Assembly (NCBI RefSeq): GCF_014892575.1
Contig: NZ_JADBGI010000010.1
Span: 124,001 to 188,000, forward strand
Length of the DNA: 64,000 nt
DNA from: Nocardiopsis coralli
GTDB taxonomy: Bacteria; Actinomycetota; Actinomycetes; Streptosporangiales; Streptosporangiaceae
Reading direction: 5' to 3'
Numbering within the stretch: the stretch's first letter is position 1; each line of letters opens with the position of its first letter. Both the position numbers and the translations under genes were made by a program. A model generated the notes under the pieces. It was given only the letters and a program-made list of their open reading frames with translations. It had not been told where the DNA came from and searched no databases. Below are positions 41,376 to 49,282 of the stretch, in pieces.

Positions 41376-41377
41376 TT

Positions 41378-41390
41378 CCTCTCGGACACT
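41378..41390 (-). promoter_or_regulatory. TGTCCGAGAG motif upstream of cas6
   Basis: AGTGTCCGAGAGG on the minus strand, 67 bases before the GTG at 41310. Fifth copy of the locus motif. Confidence 0.5.
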
Positions 41391-41468
41391 CGCACATCCC
41401 GCGTCTCGTTACTGTGGGGGCGGCGGTGCACCTGCCGCCGCGTCCGGAACCGAACGACCGGAGGGCCC

Positions 41469-42491
41469 ATGCCCCGCCTGAGCCACACCTTCGACATCAC
41501 CCCCGTGGACCGCGCGGTTCTGGGCGAGACCGTGGCCGCGTTGCACGGCGTCGCCCGTGCGTGCCGGTTCGACGGGCGGGGCTGGCTGGCTCTCCCCGAT
41601 GAGCACACACGGTCCGGGCTCCGCGCCGAGGCCGAGGAGCTGGGCCTGCTCGACGGCGACCAGACCCGCCGCCTGCACGAGGAGCAGGACGAGGCGGCGG
41701 AGCGCAGCGCCCGCGCCTGGGCCGAGGGCGACACCGAGACCGCCGAGGAGGAGGCCGTGGCCGCATCGCAGTTGGCGTTGCAGCTGCGCAACGGCCGCCA
41801 CCTCGCCCCGCGCTCGCACTACCTCCTGGCCGAGCTCTCCCCCGCTGGTGTGCCCACGGAACCGGCCGCCGAGGACAAGGGGTGGAGCGGCACGGGCCTG
41901 ACCGTGACCTCCTGGGACGAGCACGGAACCTCGTCGGTCGCCTACGCCATGCCCGATACCTCGGGCGGCGAGACCGCGGTGACCTGGGGCGGCGTGGAGC
42001 ACGACGCGTCGGCCGAGCACCTGAACGCCACCACCGAGGTGCAGATCCCGGGCCGCGGGGCCTGGCTCCGGTACGCGCGCGCCGACCTGTCCTTCGACAC
42101 CGGTGCCTGGTACGAGGCGGCCGGCGGTGGTTCGGCCGGGGGCCCTCCGGCCCTGGTGGTGGCCGAGCACCGGTTGGTGCGGGTCCGCGCGTGGTTGCAG
42201 CCCTCCCCCGGCGCGGACGGCCGCTGGTCGGTGGAGGCCGTGCTCGACGTGCGCGGGCGCGGGGTGTTCCGCCCCATGGCCGCGCTCATGTTCTGGGCGG
42301 TCCTGCGTTCCACCCGCCGGGAGGACCATGCCAAGGCCAAGCGCGGGGAGCTCACCCTGGGCGAGCAGTTGGCCGAGGACGCCGTGCGCTACGACCGCAT
42401 CGCCCGCAACGCCCCGCGCATCCCGGGGTTCCTGCACCGGGTGCGCGACGCGTTGGCCGGGGCCCGCGACGCCCCGTCCGAAGCTCCGTGA
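41469..42491 (+). CDS. Hypothetical protein, actinobacterial type
   Basis: 340 residues, soluble, no family recognised. The N-terminus MPRLSHTFDITPVDRAVLGETVAALHGVARACRFDG is followed by an acidic, Glu/Ala-rich coiled-coil-like helix (about 50-110, LRAEAEELGLL to EEEAVAASQLALQL). A beta-rich middle has TGLTVTSWDEHGTSSVAYAMPD and VEHDASAEHLNATTEVQIPGRG, and a last helical part has MAALMFWAVLRSTRREDHAKAKRGELTLGEQLAEDAVRYDR. The ATG follows GGAGGG. It is divergent from cas6 (158 bases between starts), so the intergenic palindrome and motif might serve it too. It ends 7 bases from the convergent symporter gene. Confidence 0.6.
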   Translation: MPRLSHTFDITPVDRAVLGETVAALHGVARACRFDGRGWLALPDEHTRSGLRAEAEELGLLDGDQTRRLHEEQDEAAERSARAWAEGDTETAEEEAVAASQLALQLRNGRHLAPRSHYLLAELSPAGVPTEPAAEDKGWSGTGLTVTSWDEHGTSSVAYAMPDTSGGETAVTWGGVEHDASAEHLNATTEVQIPGRGAWLRYARADLSFDTGAWYEAAGGGSAGGPPALVVAEHRLVRVRAWLQPSPGADGRWSVEAVLDVRGRGVFRPMAALMFWAVLRSTRREDHAKAKRGELTLGEQLAEDAVRYDRIARNAPRIPGFLHRVRDALAGARDAPSEAP

Positions 42492-42498
42492 TCCCCGG

Positions 42499-44223
42499 TC
42501 AGGGGGCCTCCCGGTCGGCGGCCCACCCGGTGAGCGAACGCACCCGCAGTTCCGTGTAGCGCCCGGAGTTGCGTTCGCGCGAGAGCAGGCTGCCGACGAT
42601 CGCGAACAGGAACCCGAGGGGCACGGCCACCAGCGCCGGGTTCTCCAGCGGCACGAACTGGATGTCGACGGAGGCCGGCAGCACCGACAGGTTCTCGCCG
42701 GTCACCGGGTCGGTCTTGCCCGACATCACCGGCGAGAACAGCACGAGCAGCATGGTCGACGCGAGCCCGCCGTAGATCCCCCACTCGACGCCGCGGGTGT
42801 TGAAGCGCCGCCAGAACAGGGTCAGCACGATCACGGGCAGGTTGGCGGCCGCGGCCATGGAGAACGCGAGCCCGACGATCGCGGCGACGTTCTGTTCCTG
42901 GGCCTGGATCGCCAGCACGATCGACACCCCGCCGACCAGGCACGCCGAGAACCGGGCGACGGCCACCTCCTGCGACTCGCGCGGGCGCCCCCACATGAGC
43001 ACGTGTCCGAACAGGTCGTGGGCGATGGAGGAGGACGAGGCCAGGGTCAGGCTGGCCACGACGGCGAGGATCGTGGCCAGGGCGACGGCGGAGACCAGTG
43101 CGAGCAGGACCGCGGCCCCGGCCGGTCCGGCGGTGAGGCGGCCCAGTTCCTCCGCGAGCAGGGGCACGGCGGTGTTCCCGGAGGGGTCCATGGCCACGAT
43201 GCGTTCGGACCCGACGAGCGCGGCGGCACCGAACCCGAGCGCGAGGGTCATGAGGTAGAACGCGCCGACCATGACGACCATGCGGTTGACCGAGGAGCGC
43301 GCCGCCCGCCCGTCGCGCACGGTGTAGAAGCGGATGAGGATGTGCGGCAGGGCGACGGTTCCCAGCACGAGCGCCAGGCCCAGGCTGATGAGGTCGAGCT
43401 TGTTGTACAGGGTCGCGGCGGCGTCGCCGGGCACGTCCTGCCCCAGACCGAGCCCGGGTTCGAGGAAGGCCGACCCGTGCCCGCTCGCCTCGGCGGCACC
43501 GTCGAGCAGGGCGCGGGGGTCGAAGGAGAACGCGGCCAGCACGAGCACGGTGAGCAGCCCGGTCGCGCCCAGCAGCGCGACGGCCTTGATGATCTGCAGC
43601 CAGGTGGCGGCCTTCATCCCGCCGTACATGACGTAGACGATCATGAGCACGCCCACGAGCACGATGGCCCCGGTACGGGCCTGGCTGTCGGTGAGCCCGA
43701 GGAAGGTCCCGCCGTCGTGCAGCCCCAGCAGCACGGCGAAGAGCGCGCCGGCGCCGACCATCTGGGCGACGAGGTAGAACACGCTCACCGTGACGGTCGA
43801 GACGGTGCAGGCCAGGCGTACGCGCATGCGCCGCATCCGGAAGGCGGGCAGGTCGGCCATGGTGAAGCGGCCGGTGTTACGCATGAGCTGGGCCATGGGC
43901 AGCACGAGCAGCCACGCCACGAGGAACCCGATGGAGTACAGGAACCCGTCGTAACCCTGCAGCGCGATCATCCCGGCGATGCCGAGGAAGGAGGCGGCCG
44001 ACAGGTAGTCCCCGGTGAGGGCGAGGCCGTTCTGGGTCCCGGAGAACTCGCGTCCGCCGGCGTAGAAGTCGACGGCGCCGTGGGTGGTGCGTCGGGCCCG
44101 GACGGTGATGCCCAGGGTGACCAGGACGAAGAGCGCGCACAGGCCGACGGTCCACAGGTGGGCGGCGCCCAGCTGGCCGGTGAGGGCGTCGGCGAGGTGC
44201 CGGGGCGCGTCGGGGGCGGTCAT
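42499..44223 (-). CDS. ActP-like sodium/cation-carboxylate symporter
   Basis: 574 residues, about 13 transmembrane spans, sodium:solute symporter family. Marks are DFYAGGREFSGTQNGLALTGDYLSAASFLGIAGMIAL at the N-terminus, GRFTMADLPAFRM, VYVMYGGMKAATWLQIIKA, LPHILIRFYTVRDGRAARSS and SSSIAHDLFGHVL, which are those of acetate permease ActP/MctC. It takes up acetate or related short carboxylates with a cation. The ATG overlaps the stop of the DUF485 gene (ATGA), the usual yjcH-actP arrangement. Confidence 0.88.
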   Translation of the reverse strand: MTAPDAPRHLADALTGQLGAAHLWTVGLCALFVLVTLGITVRARRTTHGAVDFYAGGREFSGTQNGLALTGDYLSAASFLGIAGMIALQGYDGFLYSIGFLVAWLLVLPMAQLMRNTGRFTMADLPAFRMRRMRVRLACTVSTVTVSVFYLVAQMVGAGALFAVLLGLHDGGTFLGLTDSQARTGAIVLVGVLMIVYVMYGGMKAATWLQIIKAVALLGATGLLTVLVLAAFSFDPRALLDGAAEASGHGSAFLEPGLGLGQDVPGDAAATLYNKLDLISLGLALVLGTVALPHILIRFYTVRDGRAARSSVNRMVVMVGAFYLMTLALGFGAAALVGSERIVAMDPSGNTAVPLLAEELGRLTAGPAGAAVLLALVSAVALATILAVVASLTLASSSSIAHDLFGHVLMWGRPRESQEVAVARFSACLVGGVSIVLAIQAQEQNVAAIVGLAFSMAAAANLPVIVLTLFWRRFNTRGVEWGIYGGLASTMLLVLFSPVMSGKTDPVTGENLSVLPASVDIQFVPLENPALVAVPLGFLFAIVGSLLSRERNSGRYTELRVRSLTGWAADREAP

Positions 44224-44642
44224 CGTGCGGCCTCCCCGGGACGGTGCTCGGTCTCCATGCGGGTGCGCACACGTGCGGCGAGCGGGTCGATCCACCGGCG
44301 GGCGGCGCTGGAGAAGGCCCAGGCGAGGAAGAACACGAGCAGGAACTGGCCGAGGCCGGAGACCAACGCGACATTGACCGGATCGGCGAGGCGAATGCTC
44401 ATGAAATCGCGGGCGTAGGCGCTCAACAACAGATGGGTGAGGTAACCGCTCAGGAAGAGGGTGACAAGAAGGCCGCACAACAGGGCGTACCTGCGCCGCA
44501 ACCGGACAAAATCGCGGTCCCCCCACAGGCGTTCGCACGCGTGGGCGATCTCGGCCTCCTCGGCCCTGCGTTCCCGGCGGCTCTGCGGCCCCGCGGGCTC
44601 GCCGGTGCGGCCGCCGGGGGCCGCCTCCATGTACTCGACCAT
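44220..44642 (-). CDS. DUF485 membrane protein (YjcH-like), symporter partner
   Basis: 140 residues. A charged N-terminal region (about 1-50, ERRAEEAEIAHACERLW) precedes two transmembrane spans (about 52-72 and 88-112) with the DUF485 pattern DFVRLRRRYALLCGLLVTLFLSGYLTHLLLSAYARDFM and GQFLLVFFLAWAFSSAARRWIDP. In most bacteria this small protein is encoded just before actP and is thought to assist the symporter. ATG 44642 follows GGGGGAGGG. Co-transcribed with the symporter. Confidence 0.88.
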   Translation of the reverse strand: MVEYMEAAPGGRTGEPAGPQSRRERRAEEAEIAHACERLWGDRDFVRLRRRYALLCGLLVTLFLSGYLTHLLLSAYARDFMSIRLADPVNVALVSGLGQFLLVFFLAWAFSSAARRWIDPLAARVRTRMETEHRPGEAAR

Positions 44643-44812
44643 GACCCTCCCCCTGAGGCACCTGCGTGGATGCGTGTCGTGGGGCGCGGCGAACCCGCTG
44701 ACGGCCGGTCCCCTCGTGCTCCGGCCGTCTCCCTCGGCAGGTGCGCGCCCGCGGGACGGATTCGTCCCGGTTGGGGATTCACCCTAGCCAGGGGGGACCG
44801 GGCCTGGTGGCC

Positions 44813-44857
44813 GAATTCCGAAATCCGCCCGGAGCGAGAGTCCGCAGAATTCCGAAA
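44813..44857. repeat. Direct repeat GAATTCCGAAA upstream of the symporter operon
   Basis: Exact 11-bp copies at 44813-44823 and 44847-44857, 34 bases apart. They lie about 40 and 75 bases upstream of the predicted transcription start on the minus strand, where an activator would bind. Confidence 0.5.
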
Positions 44858-45053
44858 AAGGGACGAATGATTCATGAGGGCGATTTCCGCACGGTTCGCG
44901 CGGCGCGGCCCGCGTGCCCGGGAACACGTACGGGAACCCCGCAACGGGCGCGGACGTGGACACGGTGACCTCCGGTCTTCGCTAGGCTTCCAGGCGACCC
45001 CGGATCCGTTACGGCTGCTCCTGAGGCGATCCTCCTCGGCGTTCGTACACGTG

Positions 45054-45059
45054 TATGAT
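45054..45059 (+). promoter_or_regulatory. -10 box of the 45105 gene
   Basis: TATGAT, predicting a start near 45066 and a 39-base leader with an AAGGGAAA ribosome-binding site. Confidence 0.55.
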
Positions 45060-45104
45060 TACGGGGTCCGCCCGTTCACGCGATACCGAAGGGAAATCCC
45101 CGCC

Positions 45105-45386
45105 GTGGTCACCGAGGTCTTCACGCTCAAGTACTGCGATCCCCACGCCGTCCGCGAGGAGAAGGTCGAGGCGAGCGAGGTCATCCAGTTCGCCTGGGAG
45201 GGCACGGTCCGCGAGGTCGACGCCTGCGCCGAGTGCTTCGAAGAGCACCAGGCCCGTTTCGAGCCGCTCGTCGACTACTCCCGCCCGGTGAAGAAGCGCC
45301 GCAAGAAGGCCGCCGCCCAGACCTCCACCGCGCAGTCGGACAGCGAGCAGACGGACGCCGAGCAGCCCGCGACGGCGGACGCCTGA
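45105..45386 (+). CDS. Small Lsr2-N-terminus-like protein with CxxC
   Basis: 93 residues. EVFTLKYCDPHAVREEKVEASEVIQFAWEGTVREVDACAECFEEHQARFEPLVDYSR recalls the dimerisation half of Lsr2 (beta-beta-alpha with F-x-(L/W)-(D/E)-G ... E-(I/V)-D ... F-x-x-x-L-x-x-(Y/W)). An A-C-A-E-C motif is added, followed by a Lys/Arg run (KKRRKKAA) and an acidic Ser/Thr tail. The basic run could bind DNA weakly. There is no C-terminal Lsr2 AT-hook domain, so this is at most a partial relative. GTG 45105 has AAGGGAAA upstream. Single gene between its own promoter and a terminator. Confidence 0.6.
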   Translation: MVTEVFTLKYCDPHAVREEKVEASEVIQFAWEGTVREVDACAECFEEHQARFEPLVDYSRPVKKRRKKAAAQTSTAQSDSEQTDAEQPATADA

Positions 45387-45403
45387 GCCGAACGGCCGTG
45401 ATC

Positions 45404-45443
45404 GTGCGGGGCCTGTCGCCTTCCGGGGCGGCGGGCCCCGCAC
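45404..45443. terminator. Bidirectional hairpin terminator
   Basis: GTGCGGGGCC (45404-45413) pairs with 45434-45443 between the stops of convergent genes at 45386 and 45474. Confidence 0.6.
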
Positions 45444-45473
45444 GTGTTTCACCCGCCGCTCACCACCCGCCGT

Positions 45474-46565
45474 TCAGGATCCGCCCATGAGGCGGGCCAC
45501 GCGTCCACTGCTGCGGTCGGTGCCCATCCCCGCCCGGACGGTCTCGGCGACCGGCAGGCGGGCGTGCACGTGGGTTCCGCCCTGGCCCTGCACCGAGGCC
45601 CCGAAGCGGCGCATGGTGCGCAGCATCGCGGTGTTGGAGAGGGTGGTCTCGGCGCGCACCTCGGCCAGGCCCCAGTCGGCGGCGGCCACGGTCAGGGCGC
45701 GGGTGAGCGCGGTTCCCACACCCTTGCCCTGCCAGGCGTCCTCGACCAGGAACGCGATCTCGCCGACCCCCGGATCGGGTGTGTACATGAGGTGGCCCAG
45801 CGCGACGGGGACCTCCCCGCCCTGGGGCCGCACGGCGAGTGTGAGGCCGCGGTCGGGGTCGGAGAAGATCCGCAGCATCCAGGGGGCGAGGTCGCGCACC
45901 CCGGCGAAGTAACGCCCGCGCAGGGTGGCGGGTGAACAGCGGCGGTGCAGGGCCTGGAGTTCATCGGCGTCGTCCTCGTGGACCTGCCGCAGCGAGAGCC
46001 CCTGGCCGGAGACGGTGCGCACGATGCGTTCGGTGGGCACCGGCCCCGCGGCGGGCATGACCAGGCGGACCAGGGCGTCGGCCCGGCTGCTCTCGGTCCA
46101 GGTGAAGGGGTGGGAGGGCCGTCGCAGGAGCACCCCGCGCAGCGGTCCGACCGGCACGAGCATGCACGTGGCCGGGTCGAGGCCCTCCTCCTCGTCGGCC
46201 CGGGTCAGGTTGGTCCAGGTGGCCTCGTCGGCCCGCAGGAGCTCGGCCAGGGCCTCCGGGAGGCGGTTGGGGTGGGCGCGCAGGCGGCCCGCCAGGAGCA
46301 GGGCGCGGGTGAGATCGTCGCCGACCTCGCGCCGGTGGGCGGGCACGGCCGACACCGCGCCCGAGGGGGTGTGCCGCGACAGTGCGTTCACGGCACCGGT
46401 GTGGTCACCGGGCAGGTCGACCACGAACTCGTCGACCGCCCCGGTGACATCGGTGTGGATGGTCAGTTGAACGATGTCCGCGTCGTGGCCGGCCAGGAGG
46501 TCCACGACCCCGGCGAGCCCGCCGGGCCGGTCCTCGACCGCCGTTCTGATCCGCCACAGGCCCAC
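45474..46565 (-). CDS. ACT-domain GNAT acetyltransferase
   Basis: 363 residues. The N-terminal ACT-like domain (about 1-75) is LWRIRTAVEDRPGGLAGVVDLLAGHDADIVQLTIH, the amino-acid-binding fold of many regulated enzymes. A linker region of about 100 residues follows. The C-terminal GNAT domain (about 185-330) has LSLRQVHEDDADELQALHRRCSP, VGEIAFLVEDAWQGKGVGTALTRAL (acetyl-CoA loop Q-G-K-G-V-G) and NTAMLRTMRRFGASV. It resembles actinobacterial lysine acetyltransferases gated by an amino acid through ACT, a family relation I infer. GTG 46565 with AGGAGG is preferred over the ATG at 46589, which lies inside a hairpin. Confidence 0.8.
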   Translation of the reverse strand: MGLWRIRTAVEDRPGGLAGVVDLLAGHDADIVQLTIHTDVTGAVDEFVVDLPGDHTGAVNALSRHTPSGAVSAVPAHRREVGDDLTRALLLAGRLRAHPNRLPEALAELLRADEATWTNLTRADEEEGLDPATCMLVPVGPLRGVLLRRPSHPFTWTESSRADALVRLVMPAAGPVPTERIVRTVSGQGLSLRQVHEDDADELQALHRRCSPATLRGRYFAGVRDLAPWMLRIFSDPDRGLTLAVRPQGGEVPVALGHLMYTPDPGVGEIAFLVEDAWQGKGVGTALTRALTVAAADWGLAEVRAETTLSNTAMLRTMRRFGASVQGQGGTHVHARLPVAETVRAGMGTDRSSGRVARLMGGS

Positions 46566-46583
46566 AGCGCCTCCTCGTGGTGT

Positions 46584-46623
46584 TTCCACCGCCGCGCCAC
46601 CGCGCTGTGGCGCGGCGGTGGAA
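46584..46623 (-). terminator. Perfect hairpin, likely terminator of the hut operon
   Basis: TTCCACCGCCGCGCCAC (46584-46600) pairs over 17 bp with 46607-46623 around a six-base loop. It lies 100 bases after the hutI stop and 18 bases before the GTG of the ACT-GNAT gene, so it could also affect that gene's expression. Confidence 0.7.
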
Positions 46624-46724
46624 CGCGCACCGACGTGGAACCACCCTCAGGGATGCACGTTTCGTCCCGGTTAGCCCCGCGTTGAGTTCAGGAGGCATCC
46701 ATCCGGCCCGTGGGAGCCCGGTGC

Positions 46725-47939
46725 CTACGGCTGTCCGCTGACCAGGGCGCCGTCCTTCCACACCGCCGCGACCTGCGGGACCCCGGGCCGGTAGGCCAGG
46801 TACAGGTGGTTGGGCGCGTCCAGCATCGCCAGGTCGGCGCGGGCACCCGGCGCGAGGTGGCCCACGTCGTCGCGGCGCAGGGCGAGGGCCCCTCCGGCGG
46901 TGGCCGCCCACAGGGCCTCGTCCGGGGTCAGGCCCATGTCCCGCACGGCCACGGCGATGCAGAAGGCCAGGCTCGAGGTGAAACAGGAACCCGGGTTGCA
47001 GTCGCTCGCCAGCGCGACGAGCGCACCCGCGTCCACCAGTCGGCGTGCGTCCGGGTAGGTCTGGCGGGTGGAGAAGTCCACGCCCGGGAGCAGGGTGGCC
47101 ACGGTCGGCTCGGGGCGTTTCGCGGCCTGGGCCAGCGCGTCCACGTCGCCGCCGGACAAGTACGTGCAGTGGTCGACCGAGGCGGCCCCCACCTCGACGG
47201 CCAGGGACACCCCGGGCCCCTCCCCCAACTGGTTGCCGTGCACGCGGGGCAGCAGCCCGCGGTCCATGCCCGCGGTGAGGATCCGGCGCGAGGCGTCCTC
47301 GTCGAAGGCGCCGCGCTCGCAGAAGACGTCCACCCACCGGGCCAGCGGCGCACACGCGTCGAGCATGGGTCCGGTGACCAGGTCGAGGTAGCCCTCCGGG
47401 TCGTCGGCGTACTCGGGGGCCACCACGTGCGCGCCCATGAAGGTGACCTCGTCGGTGATCCTCCCGGCCACGGACAGCGCTCGGGCCTCGTCCTCGACGG
47501 TGAGCCCGTAACCGGACTTGACCTCCAGGGTCGTGGTGCCCTGGGCCCGGGCCTCACGCTCGAGCGTCCGGGCGTTGGCCAGGAGTTCGGCGTCGGAGGC
47601 CTCCCGGGTCGCGGCGACGGTGGTGCGGATCCCGCCGGCCGAGTACGGGGTCCCGCTCATGCGGGCGGCGAACTCGCGGCTGCGGTCTCCGGCGAAGACG
47701 ATGTGGGAGTGGCTGTCGACGAACCCCGGGATGACGCAGCGCCCGGCGGCGCCCACCCGTGCGTCGGCGGCCGGCGCCTGGGTTCGCGGACCGGCCCAGG
47801 CCACACGGCCGTCCTCCAGGACGAGGGCGGCGTCGGGGATCTCGCCGACGGGGCCGCGTCCTAGGGTCGGATCGTTGGTGACGAGGGTGCCGATGTCGTC
47901 GACGAGGATCGTCCGGGGTGTCTCGGGGGTGTGGTTCAT
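46725..47939 (-). CDS. hutI: Imidazolonepropionase
   Basis: 404 residues, amidohydrolase superfamily. It opens the imidazolone ring of 4-imidazolone-5-propionate to give N-formimino-L-glutamate, the third step of histidine breakdown. Metal and substrate motifs are [18 protein letters not shown] (HxH), [27 protein letters not shown] and [10 protein letters not shown] (metal Asp). ATG 47939 overlaps the hutF stop (ATGA) and has GGAGCT upstream; the 27 residues upstream in frame are excluded. Last gene of the hutH-hutU-M20-hutF-hutI operon. Confidence 0.95.
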   Translation of the reverse strand: MNHTPETPRTILVDDIGTLVTNDPTLGRGPVGEIPDAALVLEDGRVAWAGPRTQAPAADARVGAAGRCVIPGFVDSHSHIVFAGDRSREFAARMSGTPYSAGGIRTTVAATREASDAELLANARTLEREARAQGTTTLEVKSGYGLTVEDEARALSVAGRITDEVTFMGAHVVAPEYADDPEGYLDLVTGPMLDACAPLARWVDVFCERGAFDEDASRRILTAGMDRGLLPRVHGNQLGEGPGVSLAVEVGAASVDHCTYLSGGDVDALAQAAKRPEPTVATLLPGVDFSTRQTYPDARRLVDAGALVALASDCNPGSCFTSSLAFCIAVAVRDMGLTPDEALWAATAGGALALRRDDVGHLAPGARADLAMLDAPNHLYLAYRPGVPQVAAVWKDGALVSGQP

Positions 47940-49282
47940 ACGTAGAGCTCCTTGATCACCGTGTCGAGGTCCTCCGCGGCGTCGGGCAGGTGCAGGTGGG
48001 TTCCGGCGCGCACGACCCACCGTCCGTCGGCCATCACGTGGCGCACGTCGGCGGCGGAGGCGGCGAAGACGACGGCGTCCGCGGCCCGCTCGGGCGGAGA
48101 ACCGGCCAGGCCGATGCCGTCCAGGGGCACGTTGACCAGGTCGGCGCGGGCCCCCACCCGCAGCGCTCCGGCGTCGTCCCAGCCCAGGGACGCGTGGTGG
48201 GTGGCGGCGCGCAGCAGGGCCCCGGTGTCGAGGTTGCCGCGGCGATGGGTGCGCAGCCTCTCGTGCAGTTCCACACCGCGCGCCTCGGCGAACAGGTCGG
48301 TACGCGCGTGCTGGTCCGATCCCAGGCTCAGCGGCGCCGGGTCCAGGTCACCGGTGCGCGGCAGCCCGTCGGCCAGGTCGCGTTCGGTGGTCGGGCACAG
48401 GCAGACGGTGGAACCGCTGCCCCGCACGAGCCCGACGTCGGTGTCGGTCAGGTGGGTGGCGTGCACCAGCGTGGTGCCCGGCCCCAGCGCCCCGGCGCCG
48501 TCCAGCACCTCGACGGGGGTGCGGCCGTGAGCGGCGAGGCTGGCGGTGTTCTCGTCGGGCTGTTCGGAGACGTGGACGTGCAGGGGCAGACCGCGGTCCC
48601 GTGCCGTGGCGGCGACCACGGCCAGGTCCTCGGGCGTCAGGGCACGCACCGAGTGCGCGGCCGCGCCCGCCCTGGCGTGTTCCCCGTCGAGGTCGAGCAG
48701 GTCCAGGCGGTCGGCCCAGCGGTGCACGTCGCCGTCGCCGAAGCGCAGTTGCGGCCCGGAGAGCGGATGCCGGGTCCCGTCGGTGTCCAGGCCCCCGGCG
48801 AGGTAACACACGTCGAGCAGCGTCAGCCGGATCCCGGCCTGGCGGGCCGCCTCCACCAGCGCCCGCCCCATCGCGTTCGGGTCGGAGTAGGGGGCGCCCC
48901 CGGCCCCGTGGTGCAGGTAGTGGAACTCCCCCACGCTCGTGACCCCGGCCAGCGCCATCTCGGCGTAGGCGCCCCGCGCCAGGCGCAGGTACGTCTCGGG
49001 GTCCAGGCGGTCGGCGACGCGGTACATGGCCCGGCGCCAGGTCCAGAACGTGCCCCCGTCGGAGTGCGTGCGTCCGCGCAGCGCCCGGTGGAAGGCGTGG
49101 GAGTGTGCGTTGGCCAGCCCCGGGAGGGTGAGGCCCTGCAGCGTCTCCGCGCCCACGGGCGGCTCCGGGGTACGGGTCAGGGCGGTGATGCGCCCGTCCT
49201 CGACGGTGAGCAGCACCCCGTGTTCGACCGCCCCGTCGGCGGCCCCGGTCCAGGCCCACTCGGCCCACAGGCGTGTTCTCAC
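47936..49282 (-). CDS. hutF: Formimidoylglutamate deiminase
   Basis: 448 residues of the amidohydrolase superfamily. HutF deaminates N-formimino-L-glutamate to N-formyl-L-glutamate and ammonia, defining the five-step histidine pathway. Motifs are [21 protein letters not shown] (HxH plus downstream substrate residues), [28 protein letters not shown] and [18 protein letters not shown]. The GTG start overlaps the preceding stop (GTGA). The N-terminus [10 protein letters not shown] is typical; the longer open frame has no support. Confidence 0.93.
   Translation of the reverse strand: MRTRLWAEWAWTGAADGAVEHGVLLTVEDGRITALTRTPEPPVGAETLQGLTLPGLANAHSHAFHRALRGRTHSDGGTFWTWRRAMYRVADRLDPETYLRLARGAYAEMALAGVTSVGEFHYLHHGAGGAPYSDPNAMGRALVEAARQAGIRLTLLDVCYLAGGLDTDGTRHPLSGPQLRFGDGDVHRWADRLDLLDLDGEHARAGAAAHSVRALTPEDLAVVAATARDRGLPLHVHVSEQPDENTASLAAHGRTPVEVLDGAGALGPGTTLVHATHLTDTDVGLVRGSGSTVCLCPTTERDLADGLPRTGDLDPAPLSLGSDQHARTDLFAEARGVELHERLRTHRRGNLDTGALLRAATHHASLGWDDAGALRVGARADLVNVPLDGIGLAGSPPERAADAVVFAASAADVRHVMADGRWVVRAGTHLHLPDAAEDLDTVIKELYV

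Larger units (their letters stand above)
44643..45104. other. Divergent regulatory region, DUF485-symporter operon and 45105 gene
   Basis: 462 bases without a credible gene. It contains TAGGGT on the minus strand (44786-44781) as a possible operon -10, two GAATTCCGAAA repeats upstream of it, and TATGAT on the plus strand (45054-45059). Confidence 0.5.
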
